A DNA stretch of 64,000 nucleotides from Isochrysis galbana (taxonomy: Eukaryota; Haptophyta; Isochrysidales; Isochrysidaceae), in contig CM030932.1 of assembly GCA_018136815.1 (NCBI GenBank), positions 7,626,001 to 7,690,000 of the forward strand, given 5' to 3'. The notes under the pieces are model-generated. The model had not been told where the DNA came from. It was given only the letters and a program-made list of their open reading frames with translations, and did no database searches. Positions 45,466 to 59,643 of the stretch are shown here, in pieces. The translations under genes and the position numbers were made by a program. Position 1 is the stretch's first letter, and each line of letters starts with the position of its first letter.

Positions 45466-46633
45466 TGTTGCGGGTAAGGATATTAATAAATAAACCTTTA
45501 AATAGTCTCACCGCACACGCGGCCGTGGACCCTCTACTTTCTACTCACGTAGGAAACTTTCTACACTCCCACTTCCCCGGCCCTTCTCCCCCCGCCATAA
45601 GGCGACTCCCCCCGTGCACTACTAGGGGGATAGGGGAAAAGGGCTTAGATATGGTCCGGTGGCCCGCGCCCCCCCCCGGTGATCATTCCCCCCCTTCCTC
45701 CTGTGTCTCCGAGTGGGCGGCGGTCTCAGCCCCGACTTATCCTGTAAACAGGTGCGGGACTTACCTATTTTTCGGTGAGCGGAGCTCTCGCTCCGCCCAC
45801 CCCCTTCTCCGCGCTCTCTCTCCCCTCTCCTGCGGCACGCGCGATGGCGCGCCTGCGGCAGGCCTGCAGCTGCCCCTGGCGACCCCTGGAGGCTCCTGGC
45901 GGCCAGCTCTGGGGGCAGAGGAGGCTGGGACTGGGCCCTGGCCTCCCCTGCCTCTCCCTCGCTGGCGCTCCCGAGCCTCTGGGGCCCCCAATCTGCACCT
46001 GTCTGCCTGTCGACCAGGGGGGGAGGGGGGGTTGGAGCGATGGGCTGGTCACGAGGGGCCAGGATGGGCGAATGGGGCGAGCCTGTGGGGAAGGGAGTGG
46101 GTCAGTAGGGCAGTGGCCTCCTGGCAAGCCATCAGGCGTGCCAGGAGGATGGGTGGTTCCTCCCCCATGGCAGGGGAGGAGTGGAGAGAGGGGGGGGCTC
46201 GTGCCCCCCCATGGGTCAACCAAGTATAAACTTAGTTCGGGGTGTTGCGGGTAAGGAAGGGGCCTTGTACACTTGCCTCTTCCTGCACGCCCCGACTAGG
46301 TTCCCCGCGCGACTTCCCCCGTCCGTCGCGCCCCGACTCCCTTCCCTTCTCCCCTCTCCCGCCGTTTCCCTGAGTGCTCCCTTGAGTTTCCGCCCCCTTT
46401 CCGTCTATTATTTTCCCGCGCGTTCCCCCCTCCCCCCCCACGCGTGACGTTTTCCTCTGGTGTCTTCCGAACCCTCTGCGCTATCGCCCGATCGCCCCCC
46501 GTGCTCCTCCCGTCTGCTCCTGTCCTCGCCCTTGTGCTACAGTGCCTCGTGATGGCTGAGAACGCGCCCGCGCCGTCCGACCTGTCCCCGCGTGCTCCCT
46601 CAGTCCCCTCTCGCCCACCCTCCATGCCCCACG
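45466..46633 (+). repeat. Copia 3' LTR split by a short element
   Basis: The LTR starts TGTTGCGGGTAAGGA at 45466 and is interrupted at 45481 by a family-A element. It resumes with its duplicated start at 46243 and runs to CCATGCCCCAC near 46633. Uninterrupted counterpart at 3062-3453. Confidence 0.75.
45481..46238 (-). mobile_element. Short LINE-dependent element (family A), copy 2, full length
   Basis: 758 bp with the direct repeat GGGGTGTTGCGGGTAAGGA at 45462-45480 and 46239-46257 (19 bp). Minus-strand ends: AACTAAGTTTATACTTGGTT and GCGGTGAGACTATTTAAAGG plus TTTATTTATTAATA. Very similar to copy 1 across its length. Confidence 0.85.
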
Positions 46634-46970
46634 TGGGTCAGAATCCTCATGTAATGTCTCAACTCTCTCTCACACCAGACCACTCCACAGCCACAGCATC
46701 ACTCAGCCCACCACAGAGCGGTACTTAAACCTGCCGGCTGAACTTAGACCTCGACGTGTTAGCATGGTGGAAGCAGCGCGACCACAGCGGCCTGGGTGGG
46801 CTGCCCGTCCTTGCTAAGATGGCCCGACAATATCTCGGTAGGCCTGCCAGCTCGGCCGGAGTTGAGCGGATGTTCTCTAAGGCCGGTAAGTTGCACGATG
46901 ATCTCAAGGCTTCCCAAGCAGATGAAAGCTTAGAGCATGCTTTGCTCGCAGCAGCCAATTGTGAATGAGT
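46634..46970 (+). pseudogene. hAT transposase dimerisation-domain fragment, frameshifted
   Basis: ERYLNLPAEL in one frame is followed, after a +1 shift, by LDVLAWWKQRDHSGLGGLPV and LAKMARQYLGRPASSAGVER with MFSKAG. These are hallmarks of the hATC dimerisation region at the end of hAT transposases. No N-terminal BED finger or catalytic part is present, and no TIRs were found. It abuts the copia LTR. Confidence 0.75.
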
Positions 46971-47099
46971 GAGAGCTTGATTGAGCTTGAGCTTGCGCAT
47001 TTATGTATCATTGCGTGGGCTCGTACGTACGCGCGCACACGCACACACCTTCGCGGGCGCGGGCGGTATTAATTGGGTATTAACAGGTTATGACCCAAA

Positions 47100-47165
47100 T
47101 GCTAAGTACCTACTTAGAGATAGTGCTCCACTGCTAAGTACCTACTTAAAGATAGTGCCAAAGCG
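47100..47165. repeat. Tandem duplication around CTAAGTACCTACTTA
   Basis: Two copies of a ~31-bp unit (GCTAAGTACCTACTTA followed by GATAGTGC), AT-rich and partly palindromic. Confidence 0.75.
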
Positions 47166-47270
47166 TGGTAGATAGCCAACTAAGTAGATAGCTGGGTAAC
47201 TTGTTCCACGCCTTACTCGTTTCTCGGGAACGGCAATGATTGGGAGAATCAGAGAATCAGGGTTTCGCCT

Positions 47271-47590
47271 CTGGCGATGGCGATGGGGAGCGTCAGAGTT
47301 TTATTGTTGTGTTAGTATAATCTTAGTGCTGATGGACCGAAGCCCTTCGACGGCAACGGAGCCCCTCCCCCGCGACGGGGGTGTGTGCGGTTGGCGCATG
47401 GCTCTTCCGGTGGATGTGGCTAGGAATGCTAGCGAACAAGACGTCATACGACGCTATAAGTTCAAACGTTTTCCCTGATTCCTGCTTCCTATTCATGCTG
47501 CTAGTAGCTGTGTGCTGCAGCCAGCAGTCCACACCGTGGCTAGGAATGCTAGCTAACAAGATGTCATACGACGCTATCTCTTAAGAGGCG
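47271..47590 (+). repeat. Dispersed repeat D, copy 3, with internal duplication
   Basis: CAGAGTTTTATTGTTGTGTT begins the copy; CGGCAACGGAGCCCCTCCCC matches copy 1. GTGGCTAGGAATGCTAGC plus AACAAGA(C/T)GTCATACG occurs twice (about 47417 and 47537). Confidence 0.65.
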
Positions 47591-48580
47591 GCTGGAAGCA
47601 CCTGCAAAGGTGCTTCGAGACCCTTTTTTATTCCTAGCATATTGGCGGCCCCTTGGAGCCTAGAGAACACTAAAATTGAGCTGGAGCCTTGCCATCAATA
47701 TGGAGGACTAGTCTTATGCATAAGATGGAGTCGCATCGCCCGAAATTTGCTCCCATGACCTGATCGGTGGCGATGCTGCCGACGAGCCGGCGTCGCACGT
47801 CGTTCACAACGCATGCTGCAGGAGATCGAGTCAGAGTTCACAACTCTCATCAAGATTATACGTGTCGGGGGCATTTATTGATGCTGAGTAATCTAAGCCT
47901 TACAAATCATACACAAGATGAACTGCTCACAAACCCTTTGGACCAGAATATTTCATGGGCAAAGCGTTCCCCTTTGAGACAGACCACATACAAGCGAGCG
48001 GAGACGAGCACACAACACACAAAAGCATTCAGACTGCACGTGCGCGCATTGCAGTGGACTGCCTGCGCGTCGCCGTGGCCAGCGCGCAGGCAGCCCATAT
48101 GTGTCTAGCCCTAACACTCCCTGATCGGGCGCGCAGACACAGACAGCCTGCCGTAAAATTGCTGGCTCGTGCTCGTGCGCTGCGCCATTGCCGCTGCAGC
48201 AGCTAGCCGCCAACACCAGCAGCCACTCGCCCGCCACTGTGGCGATCGGAACGTGCCGACCCACAAACAAAGGCAACCAGGCTTGTCAGTCCCCCTTCCC
48301 ACCGCCTAGATGTTCGCCCATCTGCTCGTGAAAGGTGAAGCACCTTTCGCGGAGCGCGCATGCAGCGCCGCCCAGGTGACACAAATGGTGACCTAGCTCG
48401 CGCTGCGCGTCGAGCTGGGGGCTAGGGCCAAGATATGATGGGTGAGGGGTATGGAGACGCCCTCCCATGCCGCTACAGCCGCCAACGAGGTGGTCTGAGA
48501 GGCATGGGAGGGCACGGCGCGGCGCGGCAACGGCGTGCAGCACCTCCGAAGGTGCTTCGCCTCTTAAGAGATAAGTTCTA
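47575..48580. repeat. Inverted-repeat-bounded 1-kb segment
   Basis: TATCTCTTAAGAGGC then AGCACCTGCAAAGGTGCT at the left is mirrored by AGCACCTCCGAAGGTGCTTC then GCCTCTTAAGAGATA at the right. Each end also contains its own hairpin. The interior has no recognised gene. It may be a DNA transposon derivative; no target duplication was defined. Confidence 0.5.
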
Positions 48581-48697
48581 ACGGTGTCCGACGACGGTAT
48601 ACGTTCTAAGGCTATCCCTCCTCTCACACCAAGGGGCTCGCCAAGAGGCGGAAAGAGGTGGCGGGGGGCGGGGGGGGGGGCGGGCGGGCGGCGGGGG

Positions 48698-49478
<781 letters not shown>

Positions 49479-49634
49479 TCTCCTCTCTCTGGGCGCGCAG
49501 CGGGTTGTGAGGTGAGGTGCGGAGCGCGGCGAAAGACACATGTAGTCTGAGCGTTTATTTATATTAGAATAGCGCACAGACCTGGAGCCTCCCTTGTCGC
49601 CAGCCCTCTTCCCTTGCCTGAGATTCACGGAGCG

Positions 49635-51954
49635 ATGGTGCACGGCGCACCTCCTGCTCCGCGCTCCGTCGCCTCTCCCATGCGCTCTCGGCCGCCGAGC
49701 GGTGGGGTGAAGCAGGGAGCCGCAGCAGCTCCTCCCCCTTTCTCTCCACTCCACGACCTCATCTTCCCGCTCTGCTTGATCCTTGGCTCGCCCTCCTTCT
49801 GCCTCGTGACCGGGTGGCTCACACAGCAGCGAAGCCCCACGCTCAGCACGCTCGTGGGCACGCTGGCGGCCGATCCGCTCGGCTTTGGCGGACAGGTCCT
49901 CGCAGCCACGCTCCCCACCGTCGAGGCTGCGGCCATCCTCTTCGGCTTTCTTGGGCTCGCGCTGCTGCTCTACACGATCCCTGGAGAGACGAAGTATGGC
50001 CCAATTTCGGAGAAGGGGTGGAAGCCGGCGTACGTCGACAACGCAATGGCGCACTGCCTTCTGTTCCCGCTCTTCTTCATCCTCGGTTCCAAGGAACTCT
50101 CAGGCAAGCACGGCCTCTACCACCTCTCCGTGCTCTATGACCATTTTGGCCCGATCATCGGGCTGCTTAACTATGGCGGCCTCGCATTTTGCTTCTTCTT
50201 GTATGCCAAGGGTCTTGGTTATCTCAAGCCGGTAAGCTGCAGCCATAGGAGACCCATGCGTCTCGCACCTAAACGATGTTGTGCGTAGGTGTACAAGGGT
50301 GGCGTAGGTGTACAAGGATGGCGAGCGGCGGCGGAGGCGGAGAGAGCCTAGAGTCTCTCTCACCGGCCCTCATGCGCTCCCTCCATCCCGCAGCTCAGCA
50401 TTGGCATCTCTGGCCCTGACTGCGGCTCATCTGGCCGTGGCTTCATTTTCGACTACTATTGGGGCACTGAGCTTTACCCCCGGCTTGCCGGGGTGGATGT
50501 GAAGCGCTTCGTCAACTGCCGCTTCTCCATGACGTTTTGGATGCTCGCCGGGTGCGCACTGGCTTTGCATGGCCCCGCCGGCAAATGGGTGCTTGGTCTC
50601 CGGTATCCACCCGCCTCAATTGAAGCTGTTCACCACTGCCTTGCATCATTGCCTCGCCTCGATTGAGCTCCGCCCACTTGCCATCCTCCCCACACCCCAT
50701 CACGCCCCCACCCGCTGAGCCCGCGACGTACACTGGTCCTCGATACAGCATCTCCTTCTCTGCCGCCTCTTACTCCCAACATGGAGTGCTCGATCCCGGC
50801 ATCGTGCTGTGCGCCCTGTCCCAATTTCTCTACTTGGTCAAGTTCTTCTACTGGGAGATTGGCTACATGCGATCCATTGATATCATCATCGACCGTGCTG
50901 GTGCGTCACATGCTCAAGCCCGCTCCGGCCCCGACGCGATGGATCCCACCACACCTCCCCTTCTTCATGTGACACTCGAGCGAGCCACGAAGCCGACCTA
51001 AACGCTCTATGCTGCCACCCCCGCGCCATATCCAGGCTTCTACGAAACTTGGGGCTGCCTCGTCTGGGTGCCAACCATATATACGCTCCATACTCGCACT
51101 ATGGTCAACTTGCCATCCGGGCTTTCCTGGCCCAGTGCAACTGCCATCTTCGTGGTCGGCACTGCAGCCGTCTATTTCAACTTCCAGGTGCGGCGGGGCA
51201 GCGCTTTCAGAGGCCTACCCATTCACGTTTCCCGTCCATGCCGTCTCGCGCCGCTCTCCCACCACCCAGCCGCCTCCGCCCCAGCGACTCGCGGAGCCTA
51301 ATCTGAAGTTTACGCTTCTCCATAGGCCGACATTCAGCGCCAGCGTTTCCGCGAGACGAGCGGTAAGGAGCTCGTATGGGGCAAGAAGCCGATCGCGATC
51401 GAGGCCGAATACTCCGTCATAAACTCTACCACGGGCAAGACAGAGAAGCACACATCACTACTCCTGGCCTCCGGATGGTGAAAGCCCACTGGTCCAATTG
51501 CTTCTGCCGAGCCCCAAGATGCACAGCGCGCATCTGGAGACCATGACAAGGCTTCCACACTGTTCGTTCAGGTGGGGTGTCGCCCGCCACGCGCAATACC
51601 TCTTTGAGCTGACCGCTGCGTGGTCCTGGGGCATTCTCGCTGGCGTGCACACACACGGCGTTCTGCCTCTCTTCTACCCTACTTTCCTAACCATCCTCCT
51701 CATCCATCGAGCGGTAAGCTTTACTCACTCGCAGAACGCCACATGCCATTGGTCCGTCCAGTCTGGCAGCCTCGCCTAGCAATATCTTGCGATTGCGCGA
51801 GATAGCGGGGCGCCTTTATCTTTACTTCAATTCCAGCTCTTGCCCACGTCGATGCAGATTCGCGACGAGGAGAAGTGTCAGGCGAAATATGGCGCGGCGT
51901 TCACGAAGTACAAGCAGATGGTGCCCTACAACATCCTGCCAGGCATCTTTTAAT
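49635..51954 (+). CDS. ERG4/ERG24-family sterol reductase, likely delta-7 type
   Basis: Membrane sterol reductase using NADPH, in the ER in known cases. Seven exons: 49635-50231, 50394-50551, 50749-50900, 51036-51187, 51326-51477, 51572-51713 and 51837-51954. Joins restore family blocks: DYYWGTELYPRL with NCRFSMTFWML, KFFYWEIGY, DRAGFYETWGCLVWVP, RFRETSGKELVWG, LLLASGWWGVARH, and the C-terminal KYKQMVPYNILPGIF. Multiple membrane segments. In exon 7 the run TTT at 51900-51902 breaks the frame: AKYGAA and FTKYKQ lie in different frames although both are conserved. This is either a base-call error or a real mutation that would replace the last 17 residues. DHCR7-like rather than C14-reductase-like is my judgement from the WGxELYPR and GWWGVARH context. 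Confidence 0.8.
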
Positions 51955-53329
<1,375 letters not shown>

Positions 53330-56300
53330 TTAGTCGTGTCCATCAAGCAAGTCAATCACCATCACGCTCGTTTGGTCCCCGCCTTCACCAATAGGTATAG
53401 TCTGCATGGCCTTCTTTGCTGCCTCACCCCGGGGCCCTCGGCCGCTGAAAGCGCATACGAACTTTTCGCCTCCGAAACCCTTTCCATTTGGACCCACTCG
53501 TGAAGTGCCTTGCCCCGGTATGTCTTCGTCACGAAGACTGCGCGCGATTGCCGCGGCTAAATCGGCTTCCTCTTGCTCAGATGCCGACGTACGAGCGGCA
53601 GATGATGGACGAACAGCAGCCTTCTCGCTAACACAGGGCAAGTGTTCGCTCTCAAGTAGGCTGGCAGCAAGTGCCGCTTGGAGTGCGGCTTCCTCAGCAT
53701 CCATCGCTGGCAGCGGCCTCCGGGATTCAAATTCACTGTGAAAACCGACTGTGCCCCCATGGCCATGTTTGTCTCTATCTCGCCCTTGTTGCAGCAAATT
53801 GTTTTCCGTGGCTGCTAGCCCTTGCACGAGCAGCATATCCTTACCGTTGAAAGAGGCGCCTCCCATCTCAAACGTATTTCCTCCGTCAGCTGTTGACCGG
53901 GCAAAAACGCGCGAGAAGTCAAGAGGAAGTTCAGAAAAGACGCCCCCAGTAAGGTCGATGTGGGGAGGCAAGTTCGCAGAAACCCTCGCAATTTTGTCGG
54001 AGTCACTTCCGCCCATCGATTGTGCCTTGCCGCTGCCGCCAGTTTGGCCTACAAGCTCCGCGTCGCCTCGAGCGTCCCCGCCTAGCCATCGTCGCATTGC
54101 TGCCGCCGACTGTTGCGGCGCCACCGCTTTCAACCTCGCGACGCCTTTCGTCTTGGCACCCTTGTTCGAGTGCCCCGGTGTCCCACCGTCGTTTGTGACC
54201 GCCACCGAGGAGCGATCGACAAGGGTGCATTGGATCTCACCCATCTCTGCTTGCACACCACTGGCCACCACCGCAAGCACCAATCGCCGCCGCCCTGGGG
54301 AAACTAAGATGCGCCCCTCAAAGCTTTGCCACCGCGCTGGCCATTTGAATCCGCTACTATTTCCGATGGCCGCCGCCATTGCCGCATGTCCAGGGCCCAA
54401 AGCAGCTTCCGCCGCAGCTAGCCGTGTTTGGAAATACTCATCTGCACTTGCCTTGTCATTGGCAACAGGACCCTCTAAAGACCGTGCCATGCTCGACTTT
54501 GCGAAGGCCCGCACACGGATGTGGGCAGGTGCGACGCCGCTGTTGGACCCAAAGATAAGAGTAAGCCCCGACCCGCTCACAACCAAGGCATTGCACGAGC
54601 GTCCTAGCGCCACCTCCTTGCGTGCAGGAGCGCCACCACCGTCCGCGCCATCGGGAAGGAGAGCGGCGTTCTCGGGTCGGAGAAGCAATTTTTCGATTTC
54701 CTTCCAATGCAGGCTGCGCCAGGGCTTCTGACGGAAGTCTTGAGCGTGCGGGGCGTCTACGGACGAGCTGCTAGGTGACTCAGTGTGCGACTTGGAATGG
54801 CTGTGTGGAGCGTCATTGTCGATACCCATGTTCGCCACAACCGCATGACTGGCATCGTCACGGGCACCGAGCTTACAGCAGGAACAATGGTTGCTCTGAC
54901 CGAGGACTGGGTCTTCGAGAGCTATCGCGTGCAGAGAGGCGAGAGCTATAAGTGCAGACATTCGAGGCAAGCCGTCCACGAGGGGTCGAAGCCCACCGCC
55001 GTTTGCGCGCTTCACCTTTGCAATGTTCGCGTTCGAAGCACTCGCCCCGGAAGGAATGGTCACAGCACGAAACGGCTCTGAACACAGCACTCGAACTGTG
55101 AAGGGCGGCGATGCCACCGTCTCCGCCGCCGAGGGACCGGAGCCAAAGCAGTAGGTAAAGACAGCGTAGAGCCCGTCGGGATCATTGAGAGTTGCCGCCA
55201 CAACTCGCTCGCCTCGATCAGCTCCACGTAGCCCGCCGCCAACCACTCTCAACAGCCGAAAGGTGCGTGGCTCAAGTTGTACAATGAAGACCGAAAGGTC
55301 CCCCAGTCGGTACGACTTTTTACGGTCCGATCGACACCATACGCCGCGCCGTGTGGGCTGCAAGGCTGCCACAAATAATGTCGCCGAGGATTGGTGCTTC
55401 TCGCGGGCATCCGTGATGGAGCCCGGCACCGGGGATGCGGTGTCGCAGCCAAACTCCTCGTCACCAGAGAACACGTGGCTGGGGCATCTCCCGGCGAAAG
55501 TGCCTTGGCCGCGGATGATCAGATGGATGGCAGAGCACAGGCGATGCCTCCCTCTCTTGTCGGCAGGGAAGGAATTTTGGAGCGAACGTGCATGCCAACC
55601 GCGCAAGGCGAAGCAAACATCTAGATGAGCGAAGGACTGAAGTGGAAAGGGCGTGTGGGGTGCTCGGTTACCGAAGGCGTCGAGTCACTTCTCTTGGCCG
55701 TGGGTGTGTTGGGAGCCCACCTGGAGGAAGTGCACGTACTCCTGCCAAAACGTGCCATCGTCTACGCCGGTGCGTTCGAGCCCTGCGGCGGCACCCTCTG
55801 CGTCTTCTTCGATGATCTCTGACCACTTTCGTGAGGAGTCACTCCAATCACCATTCCACTCACCCACTCCATGAGGGTTGCGTATTCGCAGCAAGCGCAC
55901 TGTGCCACCACGGCGGCATCGAACCTCACGCACATCCAAGAGTGAGTAAGCATGGCCGCCACACAGCCCAACCTACCGGAGCAAATAAGAGGAGGGCAAG
56001 GTCAGAAATCAAGAGTGCGTCGCCTCTCGGGCCACTTTACAAAGCCACCGCGTGGCACTAGCCGGGCGGCCGGCGATAGGTAGATCACCGCATACCTCCC
56101 GAAGCTGGTCTTCACCGACAGCTGAGTTCGTGCCACACCCCATGGGTAGTCCAAGGCGAGAGTAGGCTCGCAGCCGTGCCCAGAACACCTCCGGGTCGAA
56201 CGAAGACTCAGAAAAGTCGATGGTTTCGGTCGGGGCCCCCGTCAAATCGAGCAACGCCTCGGCCACCTGTGACGTGTGGCGATTCGAGTAGGGCGAGACA

Positions 56301-58185
56301 GGCAGGCACATCGATGCTCGCTGCCCCTCTACGCGAGTATTCACCGGGACGGGTTCGGCAGAGCTGCATGCCAATGGCTACTAAAAGGAGGGCCGTTAAA
56401 GGACATCCCGCTCGTACCATTCCTCCACTGATTGCTTGATACGATCCATGGGCTTTGGCGTATGCCTTTTCTACCATCGACGCCCACAATTGTTGGCCGC
56501 CCATCGGTGAGGCGCAGCGACAAAATGCGAGACGGGTGTCGAGAGACAGATGAGCACGGCGAGGAGAGGGCGAGACGGGGAGATAGTCATCTACAAGAAC
56601 GGAGCGCCACCTGCAACGGCGATATGTATAAAGAAGATGGAGACGCGTCTCTTTAAGGGCAATGGCACGTGGCACTCTGCGGCACATTGGCACTCACCTT
56701 CCATCAAGAAAGAGGCGGAGGCAGTGACAGCCGGTCGGCTCACGCTCTGTGTGGGCGGAGAAGATTTTGAGCACGAGGTCGTGTCGTTCCGCAACTACGG
56801 CGAGGGCTGACATGAACCAGCAGTCGCCAACACCTCCCTGGGCGCAATGAGTGTTGGCAGTCCAGAGTCGGCAGGGGCTCGGCACCCCGTCCAAAGCGCA
56901 TCAGGCACACTGATTCGGACACGTGCCATGGGTAGTACTGAATCTAGAGGATAGCATTCGGCTCCATCGGCATGCGAACCTGTCTAAGATCTTCAGCCCT
57001 GAACCCGTAGTCTGTGACAAGTGGCAATTCAGCCGGCATGCGTACCCAGCTCAGAGGGGCAGATGTCTTCGATCCCAATGCGCCCGCGTTACCTCCTGCA
57101 TCACCACTGTCTGCCCACACGAAGAAGCCGCACGATCGCCGGGCACAGCGGTAGTAGTGCCGCCCTTTATTCGGAGTGTTGCTCACAACTGTCGCTACCA
57201 TGCATTGCACATCGCATGGGCATCGTGGCGCCACAGCTTTCTCGGTACCCACACCTCCGCGCACTAACCCGCCCACTTCCTGCGGGTGGACGTTGGTGCC
57301 CACGTCCTGGGCGTCGGATGCCGTCGAGCTTGCAGGCAGCGGTGCGTCATCTAGAGTCGCGCTTGTCGGCTTGCTCTCATCGGCCCCCGAGACGGATCTT
57401 TGTGTAGGTGGAAAGTCGGGATCGAACCAGACTCCTCCTCCAGCGGCGGCCGCCTTGACTGCTTGGCGCCACTCCTCGTGCTCTGCAGCCGACAGTTCGG
57501 CATCGTCTCCTGTAATCAGCGCCCAAGCACCCGGCTCGGCGTTGCGTACAGGTGGCGTGATCTTTGCAGCAACACCGGATCTTGCCTCAGATGCAGCTTT
57601 GCAAGCTTCAAACAAGGGATGCATCATTGGCTTGCGAGGAGCAGGAAGCGAGTCGGCACCGACATGGTGAATGGACACGTGTGCACAATCAGCATCCGTT
57701 GGACGCCCACTGTTGAGAGCTGACCCAGCTGGAGAGGCCCCACGCTCATTGCCTAGCGTACACTTGTGTGACACAAAGCTGAGATCGGCGGTGTGGGGAG
57801 TGCAATGAGTGCCGCTTCGCATGACCGATGGACTGCCGGCACGTGCTCGTTTGTGGCAGTGCCCGGCCGCCTCGGGATTGGCTGCCTCGGCCCACTCGGC
57901 CCACTCGAGTGTGGCGGCGTGCTCGCACTCAGTGCAGAGAGAGCCCTCGCTCTGCCGTCCTGGCCTGCCAGCCTCGGTATGGCCGCACATCGTGCACCGG
58001 CTGCACAGCCGGCCAGCGGGGTGGGATGCCGAGGTAGCCGCCCACTCGCCCGACGGACAGCCGAGCGAGCTGTCCGCCAAACGCTGCTCCTCCCCGCGCC
58101 ACGCCGCCTGGGCCGCCATCCTCTCCGCCACTTCCCGCGCTCTCGCCTCTCGCGGGGGAGCTGTGAAATCGCTCTGGGGACTCAC
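53330..58185 (-). CDS. Calpain-type cysteine protease with zf-GRF and ubiquitin-interacting motifs
   Basis: Calcium-dependent-type (C2) protease. Six exons, 58185-56980, 56837-56698, 56610-56418, 56266-56096, 55972-55721 and 55636-53330, give 1422 residues. All joins keep frame. N-terminus: Cys-rich CSRCTMCGH...CTEC near residue 65. Residues ~315-358 match a zf-GRF finger (CPCDVQCMVATVVSN, then GRHYYRCARRSCGFFVW). Catalytic core: Cys408 in GGVGDCWFMSAL, WRSVLVDDYLPV, EKAYAKAHGSYQAISGG, LPMGCGT, His577 in GGHAYSLLD, Asn602 in RIRNPHG, then EWNGDWSD. A beta-sandwich-like region follows. Near the end two UIM-like helices (EEAALQAALAASL, EEADLAAAIARSL) suggest ubiquitin binding. The triad is intact. 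No EF-hands are visible, so classical Ca-calpain regulation is not implied. Confidence 0.85.
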
Positions 58186-58186
58186 T

Positions 58187-58245
58187 AGAGTTTTCTTATC
58201 AGCTGTCCTAGTTTAATCCTAGTGCTGCGGGTCCGAAGCCCCCAT
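58187..58245 (+). repeat. Dispersed repeat D, copy 4
   Basis: TAGAGTTTTCTTATCAGCTG then TCCTAGTTTAATCCTAGTGC and TGCGGGTCCGAAGCCC. It begins within ten bases of the calpain start codon on the opposite strand. Confidence 0.7.
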
Positions 58246-58261
58246 AATAATTGTAATTGTA

Positions 58262-58392
58262 AAACATCTGAGCGTTAGTACCACTACTCCCACTAATGAT
58301 AATAATTATATACATCTGAGCATTAGTACCACAACTCCCACTAGCCCGGTACTAACACGACAACCCTCAGCGCACCTGCCCGTACGCCTTGA
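58262..58392. repeat. Dispersed repeat E, copy 2, internally duplicated
   Basis: ACATCTGAGC(G/A)TTAGTACCAC occurs twice, followed by CTCAGCGCACCTGCCCGTAC. Matches 17025-17125. Confidence 0.65.
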
Positions 58393-58474
58393 AAGTTGAA
58401 AGGGCCTTGAGCCTTTTGACCTTGATGCCTTGATTGACGTATGTTGTATGTTGATGCTTGATGCCACAGATACA

Positions 58475-58948
58475 ATAAACCTTTTAATAGTCTCACCGCA
58501 CACGCGGCCGTGGACCCTCTACTTTCTACTCACGTAGGAAAACTTTCTACACCCCCACTCCCCCGGCCCTTCTCCCCCCGCCATAAGGCGACTCCCCCCG
58601 TGCACTACTAGGGGGATAGGGGTGAAGGGCTTAGATATGGTCCGGTGGCCCGCGCCCCCCCCCGGTGATCATTCCCCCCCTTCCTCCTGTGTCTCCGAGT
58701 GGGCGGCGGTCTCAGCCCCGACTTATCCTGTAAACAGGTGCGGGACTTACCTATTTTTCGGTGGGCGGAGCTCTCGCTCCGCCCACCCCCTTCTCCGCGC
58801 TCTCTCTCCCCTCTCCTGCGGCACGCACGATGGCGCGCCTGCGGCAGGCCTGCAACTGCCCCTGGCGACCCCTGGAGGCTCCTGGAGGCCAGCTCTGGGG
58901 GCAGAGGAGGCTGGGGCTTCCCCTGCCTCTCCCTCGCTGGCGCTGCCT
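58475..58948 (-). mobile_element. Short LINE-dependent element (family A), copy 3, 5'-truncated
   Basis: The minus-strand 3' end GCGGTGAGACTATTAAAAGG plus TTTATTGTATC is intact, while homology stops at 58948 where the other copies continue for ~280 bases. 5' truncation at that side confirms the minus orientation of the family. No clear target duplication. Confidence 0.75.
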
Positions 58949-59643
58949 TAGGGGGTACGCAGAAGGAAAAAGTTGGCATGCGCACGCACGGCGTCTACGC
59001 GGGGGGACCGATGCACATCGCGCCGTGCCCATGCACGGCGTGCACGATGTGATTGCAAGTCATCACAGATGCTCCGTGCGAAATATCTCTTAAATTGAGT
59101 GTTTATGTAGTTGTCGGCCTTAGATGAGACGCAGGGGAACGCGTTGACACGGCGTCCCCCTCGGGGGGAACATGCACCGCGGGGGGAAGCAGAGAAAAAA
59201 AGTTGTTATGCTAGTCTGCATTTAATTTTAAAATACTGCTCTATACTATGTGGACATTCGATCGCTCAATTCGACTGATGTCCCACAATTGACGGAACGA
59301 CACCTATCAAATACAAAAAAGCTCGGCCATGAAAAAAAAAATCTGAAGAATCTGGGCTACACACCTATTGTGGACTAGTTTTCCCTCTCCTATCACCAAC
59401 GCCCTTATCTTCCCTCCTCCCCGCTCTTTCCCTGCCCCCCTTCTTTCCTTTTTCTTCGGTTTCCGGGGTCCGGCCCTGGTACACTACCTAGGGCCTGGTT
59501 CGAAGCGTGGGGGCCGGGCAGGCCTTTTGGAATGTCGCTCTTGGAGATCGCGCCTATTCAGGTTCGCGGTGGTTGTGTGGGTTTCTTACGCCTTTCGTGG
59601 TTGTTGGGTGTTTCCTTTGACCTTTGGTCGTTGCTTCCCGGGT

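Noticed and set aside
46243-46970. One hAT transposon with its 5' part at 46243 and 3' part at 46740
   Set aside because: The 46243 segment directly follows a copia polypurine tract once the short insert is removed, so it is a copia LTR; only the right part is hAT.
55606-55624. Start of the calpain C-terminal frame at its first ATG
   Set aside because: Splicing to 55636 gives FLQSFAHLDVCFALRGWH, matching the calpain pattern, so that ATG is internal.
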